NCBI RefSeq assembly: GCF_029269745.1
Contig: NZ_JARJHT010000002.1
Coordinates: 1,054,001 to 1,118,000 of the forward strand
Length of the DNA: 64,000 bases
Direction of reading: 5' to 3'
Source: Polluticoccus soli
GTDB lineage: Bacteria; Bacteroidota; Bacteroidia; Chitinophagales; Chitinophagaceae
In this document: positions 60,447 to 64,000 of the stretch, piece by piece
Position numbering within the stretch: position 1 is the first letter of the stretch
Layout of the letters: each line of letters starts with the position of its first letter
Made by a program: the position numbers and the translations under genes
Notes under the pieces: generated by a model
Told to the model about the DNA's origin: nothing
The model's database searches: none
The model's input: the letters and a program-made list of their open reading frames with translations, nothing else

Positions 60447-61508
60447 CTATTTTGAACCATTGTCTGCCGTGGTAGGCTGCGGTTGCCCTATCAACGGGGA
60501 CTGTGGTAGTTGCATATACCTTGGAGGCGCTGGCTGGCGGTCTTCCGACCCTTCATCCTGGCTCTTCTCTTTTGGTTTTACTGTCGAGCGCACCACCATT
60601 ATTTTGTTCAGTATATCGAACCAGAAAGGTGCGCCAAGCGTGGCAGCAAAGGCCGTAATAAGCCAGCCGAGGACTACACCCCAAAATGAGTTCCACGCTC
60701 CGCCCTGGCCTCTTGAGTTGATCCATGCCGGATGGTCGCCATCCCAGCCTATTGGCAGCGTAAGAGCCTGCAAATGCGATTCGGCCACTTTATAATCAAC
60801 AGGGGCACCATTGGCCGTTATCGTCCCTGCTTCCTTTACCACCAGCTCACGGGCCGATTGGTTTACCGAAAGGTAGTTAGCAACCCTGAGAGTATTAATG
60901 TTCATACTTACAACAACAGCCACAGCTATGCCGAATATGATCATTTGAGTGGACCGCTTGTACCAACCCGATACCCTGTCCATACCGCTGTTGAACCAGT
61001 CTTCAATAACTTTTTGCGCCTTGTTCATATCTCCCTGTGCTGAATTTACGGCATGCAATAATACGCGCTGTACTTGCGGGTTTTGTATCTCAGCCACGTT
61101 CTTGCGTATCGCCTCGAGCGAGATTGGCTGACCTGCGGTTGCCGTGTTAATGTCACCGGCTTGCTTACCATGGGCTGCAATGTCCATTAATGCCTGCGAA
61201 AAGTTCTTCGCGTTGATATACGAAGGCAGGTTGCGGCCCCTTGCCCAAAGCCCCGGCTTGTCTGTACCGTCGGCTGGCTTATAGTCGCCAGAAAAAATGC
61301 CGCTTACCAGTGGGTGCTGGTAAAGTTCTTTGGCCAGTCCGTTACCACCTTTATCATGCAGTAACTGGCGGATGCCATGTTCCAGGTAGGCGGCGCGGGT
61401 TTTGAGTATTGATTCAATACCCTCCCTTACCGCGGTGCAAATGGTGCTTACCAGGATGAAGACCACGATAAGACCAATACCAACGTCGACGATTGCTGAT
61501 CCAAACAT
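60447..61508 (-). CDS. Membrane protein of unknown function
   Basis: 353 residues with a first helix at about 8-26 (VGIGLIVVFILVSTICTAV), a long soluble part (about 27-185), a second helix near 190-206 (TQMIIFGIAVAVVVSMN), another soluble stretch, a third helix near 280-300 (FWGVVLGWLITAFAATLGAP) and a Pro/Gln-rich tail. I do not recognise it. Similar three-helix proteins are found in many bacteria as conserved hypotheticals. Confidence 0.7.
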   Translation of the reverse strand: MFGSAIVDVGIGLIVVFILVSTICTAVREGIESILKTRAAYLEHGIRQLLHDKGGNGLAKELYQHPLVSGIFSGDYKPADGTDKPGLWARGRNLPSYINAKNFSQALMDIAAHGKQAGDINTATAGQPISLEAIRKNVAEIQNPQVQRVLLHAVNSAQGDMNKAQKVIEDWFNSGMDRVSGWYKRSTQMIIFGIAVAVVVSMNINTLRVANYLSVNQSARELVVKEAGTITANGAPVDYKVAESHLQALTLPIGWDGDHPAWINSRGQGGAWNSFWGVVLGWLITAFAATLGAPFWFDILNKIMVVRSTVKPKEKSQDEGSEDRQPAPPRYMQLPQSPLIGQPQPTTADNGSK

Positions 61509-62017
61509 AGAATAGAAGTTGTGTGGTGATTAATGATGATGAGTGTTTGTTGTTATCCCATTTCAAATGTAAACATATATAGATACTTAAAATACCGTTG
61601 AAACACGTTTTTTTATTTGGCGTATAAGTTTATATTATCGTTCGTAATATCCGTTGTTGGTTTTTGTTGGTTTTTCTATCAAACCAATGTCGAATTCTGG
61701 TTGGTGTCGTGTAGCATTTTAGGCTGTAATATGCTTCCGAAGTGGATCGCAGGCGGAAATGACGTTTGTTGTCGGAGCTTGATTTGTTGTCGTTTGTTGT
61801 CGAAACGGTGTTCATTATTTTGAGTGAAACGCCGTGAAGCCAAAAATCTCCAGGGGCTAGCATTGAAGCCAGGTATTTTAAGATAGGTTTTCATAGTGTC
61901 TTCATTCAATATCTATCCAGAATGCTATTAAATACAAATATACAACATTTTACTCATTAAATGACCTAAAACTTGTGGCCCCGGTTTCTTAAATTTACAT
62001 TAGTAAAGCCCGGAAAG
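61509..62017. other. 509-base non-coding region
   Basis: No supported gene. The left part (61550-61640) is AT-rich. A section from about 61640 contains GTTGGTTTTT in two tandem copies and then three copies of TTTGTTGTCG, two of them adjacent. Two short open frames run across it on the minus strand but have no recognisable sequence. Whether this is a decayed gene or regulatory DNA is unclear. Confidence 0.6.
61765..61802 (+). repeat. TTTGTTGTCG repeat, copy 3
   Basis: One isolated unit at 61765-61774, then two head-to-tail at 61783-61802. The latter 19-mer (61784-61802) is identical to those at 16005-16023 and 40223-40241. Confidence 0.8.
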
Positions 62018-62431
62018 ATGAAAGAGCATACCACCAACTACCAGAACGCGTTTATCGAGATAGCTGAGGACTGCCCTGTAAAGGCAGGCGAGATGCCACC
62101 ACTGAAGGGCGATAAAAAGACGGTAGCCAACATGCAGTTTGATATGGTGTATGACAATCCGTACAAGTACACTTCCGACGACGTATTGTTCCAGGTGTAT
62201 GCCGATCGCAATGGGATCAAAAAAGGCGAAACGGCTGAAGCGCGCAAAGCATTCTTTTCCAAGGGTCAACCCTGTTTTCGTACCTCTCCCCTCACCAAGC
62301 GATATGGCTGGGGTGTACACAGCGACGAGGCTGGTCGCATAGCCATTTATGGAGCCGAAACGACCGAATACAAAAAGATGGCTGAGGACAAGAGCCTGAA
62401 AGTCGTGAAGGCGATGAGGAGTAGTAAATAA
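62018..62431 (+). CDS. DUF6157 protein
   Basis: 137 residues from the ATG at 62018. TTNYQNAFIEIAEDCPVKAG, MPPLKGDKKTVANMQFDMVY and NPYKYTSDDVLFQVYADRNG are typical of this small family, followed by SKGQPCFRTSPLTKRYGWGV. Function unknown. A TTG at 61973 would extend it by 15 residues without support. Confidence 0.88.
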   Translation: MKEHTTNYQNAFIEIAEDCPVKAGEMPPLKGDKKTVANMQFDMVYDNPYKYTSDDVLFQVYADRNGIKKGETAEARKAFFSKGQPCFRTSPLTKRYGWGVHSDEAGRIAIYGAETTEYKKMAEDKSLKVVKAMRSSK

Positions 62432-62518
62432 GTGCTATAAACATCAATTTAATACCCCTATTGTTAATCTTTATCCGCAACCAATGTACCTACAATAGAT
62501 GTTTTGTAACTTGCATAC

Positions 62519-63418
62519 ATGGAACGAAAAGACTTCCTGAGAACGATGCTGGCTTTTTCGGCGGCGGGTACGCTCACCAGCTTTAAAAATTTTACAGACG
62601 GGTTGCCTAAGCAAGGCAGAAAGATGCCGGTATTGTTCACGTCCCACGGCAGCCCGATGGACATACCCCTGAGCAAAGACGAGCGCCCTTTCTGGAATGC
62701 GCTGTTTGAACTAGGTAAGGGTTTGCAAAACAATTTCGACGTGAAGGCGGCATTGATCGTGTCGGCACATTGGTGTACACGTGGCACTTATGTCAATATA
62801 TCGCCTGAGCAACAGCAGATATACGATTACTACGGTTTTCCAAAAGAGTATTACGAAGTAAAATACCATGCAAAAGGTGCACCTGAGATAGCGCACGAGG
62901 TGGCGAAGATCGTGCCTTCTGTAAAGGAGAGCACCGACTGGGGGTTGGATCACGGCGCCTGGCCTATGCTGATGCACCTGTTTCCTGAAGCCAACATACC
63001 CGTGTTCCAAATGAGCATAGACTACTATGCAAAACCGGAATATCATTTTGAACTAGGCAGACAACTGGCGGCGCTGCGCGAGAAAGGTGTACTGATCATA
63101 GGCAGTGGTTCGCTGATACACAACCTGCAGTTGGCAGGACAGAAGATGAGCCGCAACGACATGACCCCATATGGCTGGGAAGCCGAGTATGATGAGTGGC
63201 TCAAAAAAACGATAGACGCACGCAATTTTGCCGACATCGTTAAGTATGAAACAAGTCACAAACTAGGCAAACTGGCAGCGCCAACACCAGACCATTATGT
63301 GCCGGTATTATACAGCCTCGGCCTCACCGATAAGAGCGACGAGATCAACTATTTTTACGAGGGCACGCCAAGTATTCCCGCATTCAGCGAAAGAAGTTTT
63401 CTGATCGGAAATATATAA
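62519..63418 (+). CDS. YgiD-like extradiol (DODA-type) dioxygenase
   Basis: 299 residues, LigB superfamily. VLFTSHGSPMDIPL, LIVSAHWCTRGTYVNISPEQ, GSGSLIHNL and TPDHYVPVLYSLG supply the four His metal ligands expected from YgiD. The N-terminus is extended relative to E. coli YgiD and has a twin-arginine-like RKDFLR with a following hydrophobic LAFSAAGTLT, hinting at export. In E. coli the enzyme can open the DOPA ring; the physiological substrate here is unknown. Confidence 0.92.
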   Translation: MERKDFLRTMLAFSAAGTLTSFKNFTDGLPKQGRKMPVLFTSHGSPMDIPLSKDERPFWNALFELGKGLQNNFDVKAALIVSAHWCTRGTYVNISPEQQQIYDYYGFPKEYYEVKYHAKGAPEIAHEVAKIVPSVKESTDWGLDHGAWPMLMHLFPEANIPVFQMSIDYYAKPEYHFELGRQLAALREKGVLIIGSGSLIHNLQLAGQKMSRNDMTPYGWEAEYDEWLKKTIDARNFADIVKYETSHKLGKLAAPTPDHYVPVLYSLGLTDKSDEINYFYEGTPSIPAFSERSFLIGNI

Positions 63419-63466
63419 CCGTGTCAAGTGTTGCCACCTGACACCACAATAAAGAACTTATACGAT

Positions 63467-63496
63467 GAGAAAGCCGCTCTGAAAAGCGGCTTTCTC
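63467..63496. terminator. Bidirectional terminator
   Basis: GAGAAAGCCGCT (63467-63478) pairs with AGCGGCTTTCTC (63485-63496) over a CTGAAA loop, between convergent genes ending at 63418 and 63501. Confidence 0.85.
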
Positions 63497-63500
63497 TATT

Positions 63501-64000
63501 TCATGAATCAGCCAGGCGGTTACCGTCACCCTGCCATTTCCGTTCTGTGTCTGTATATGTCCTTGGCTGTGCTTCGTCGTCGCTTTGGCCAAATTCGTCC
63601 TCCAGCATGATGCCTGCTTCTTCCACGATCGGGTGTTTGGCTTTGAGCAATGGTATCTCAGGCAAAAAGAAAACAACGATCAGCGCCACCAGCATCAGGC
63701 AGGCAGCTACAAAAAACACACTGTCTACGGCAGCGCTGAATGCCACCTTAGCAAGCCCAATAAAGTGCTCGAAATTGCTGTACACCTGCTGCTGCATATT
63801 AGGCGGCACCTTAGCCAGCATCTGTTTTATATGCTCCTGGTTGGTCTGGTTGAGCACCGATTGAAGCATGGTACCATCAAAATGGCTACCGCTGCCGCTT
63901 GTATTTAATTGCTTCATCTGCGCCACAAATGGATCGCTTCTCAGCATACTGGCCTGCTCTGTCAGCTTACTGTTCATGATGCCACCTAAAATAGCAGTGC
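63501..64000 (-). CDS. C-terminal end of a DHA2-family MFS drug efflux pump (partial)
   Basis: The frame stays open to the right edge of the window, so 63501-64000 is the 3' part of a longer gene. The upstream codons read TAILGGIMNSKL, typical of the penultimate helix of EmrB/QacA-type 14-TM pumps. The last helix is SVFFVAACLMLVALIVVFFL, ending in PEIPLL. A long periplasmic loop of about 75 residues separates them, and a charged cytoplasmic tail of about 45 follows. These pumps export drugs or other amphiphiles and often work with an EmrA-like adaptor and TolC. Confidence 0.85.
   Translation of the reverse strand, partial: TAILGGIMNSKLTEQASMLRSDPFVAQMKQLNTSGSGSHFDGTMLQSVLNQTNQEHIKQMLAKVPPNMQQQVYSNFEHFIGLAKVAFSAAVDSVFFVAACLMLVALIVVFFLPEIPLLKAKHPIVEEAGIMLEDEFGQSDDEAQPRTYTDTERKWQGDGNRLADS

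Noticed and set aside
61630-61909. Two short minus-strand frames in the 509-base spacer
   Set aside because: Polar, low-complexity sequences with no start signal or family resemblance; I considered an integrase remnant but saw no catalytic motif.
1-64000. CRISPR array, transposase, prophage or integrative element
   Set aside because: No regularly spaced repeats, transposase or integrase motifs, or phage genes were seen on either strand.

Overview
The window looks like an ordinary, gene-dense piece of a Bacteroidota chromosome, most likely from the order Chitinophagales (family level is inferred, not proven). The evidence is a PorP/SprF type IX secretion/gliding protein, a GldD gliding lipoprotein, an S46 dipeptidyl-peptidase, the uppS-bamA-skp-skp cluster, many signal peptides ending in an Ala-Gln-type site, and perfect TAnnTTTG -7 promoter elements, the signature of Bacteroidota sigma factors. 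I see no integrated phage, transposase, CRISPR array or rRNA operon.

Layout. 1-1150: the edge of a left-hand gene and a secreted DUF1684 protein. 1148-5740: outer-membrane assembly operon (uppS, bamA, two Skp/OmpH chaperones), read leftwards. 5865-15841: housekeeping genes (upp, porP/sprF-like, AAG DNA glycosylase, RsmI-like methylase, GT2, alpha/beta hydrolase, acyl-CoA dehydrogenase, DUF853 ATPase, stand-alone RlmK). 16136-20823: two divergent sigma-factor units, one SigK/RskA-like with a fasciclin protein, the other an ECF sigma with a one-TM protein and an outer-membrane protein. 20871-28151: a leftward cluster of YitT, an HD-domain protein, a class III adenylate cyclase, a seven-helix membrane protein and two duplicated FAD oxidoreductases; this is the most unusual region. 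28363-36804: Fe-S carrier, frr, sterol-desaturase-like protein, EVE protein, and the overlapping ftcD-like/lpxK/rnr/polyprenyl synthase operon. 36927-43246: secreted proteins and lipoproteins of unknown role, a VWA-like protein with a NUDIX hydrolase, and a DPP7-type peptidase. 43307-53108: LptC, an outer-membrane protein, coaX, a Lon-substrate-domain protein, an O-antigen ligase-like protein, meaB, a WecA/MraY-type transferase, a periplasmic binding protein, guaA and DUF3467. 53221-59006: gldD, a tRNA-Arg(CCT), a Crp-like regulator, a GlxA/AraC regulator, and a small operon of GyrI-like, VOC, DoxX and NTF2-like proteins. 59126-64000: FucP-type sugar porter, membrane and DUF6157 proteins, a YgiD-like dioxygenase and the tail of a DHA2 drug efflux pump.

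Functionally the window mixes envelope biogenesis (undecaprenyl phosphate, BamA, Skp, LptC, LpxK, WecA-like and Wzy-like proteins) with signalling. Most convergent gene pairs are separated by one bidirectional hairpin terminator; a few overlap or abut with none. The best candidate for an undescribed system is the cyclase/HD/seven-helix/FAD-oxidoreductase operon. Its seven-helix protein shares topology and two key acidic positions with PaxB/Pyr4-type membrane terpene cyclases. The oxidoreductases belong to the phytoene desaturase/hydroxysqualene dehydroxylase superfamily and were duplicated together with their upstream regulatory block. All of this was read by eye without database searches.
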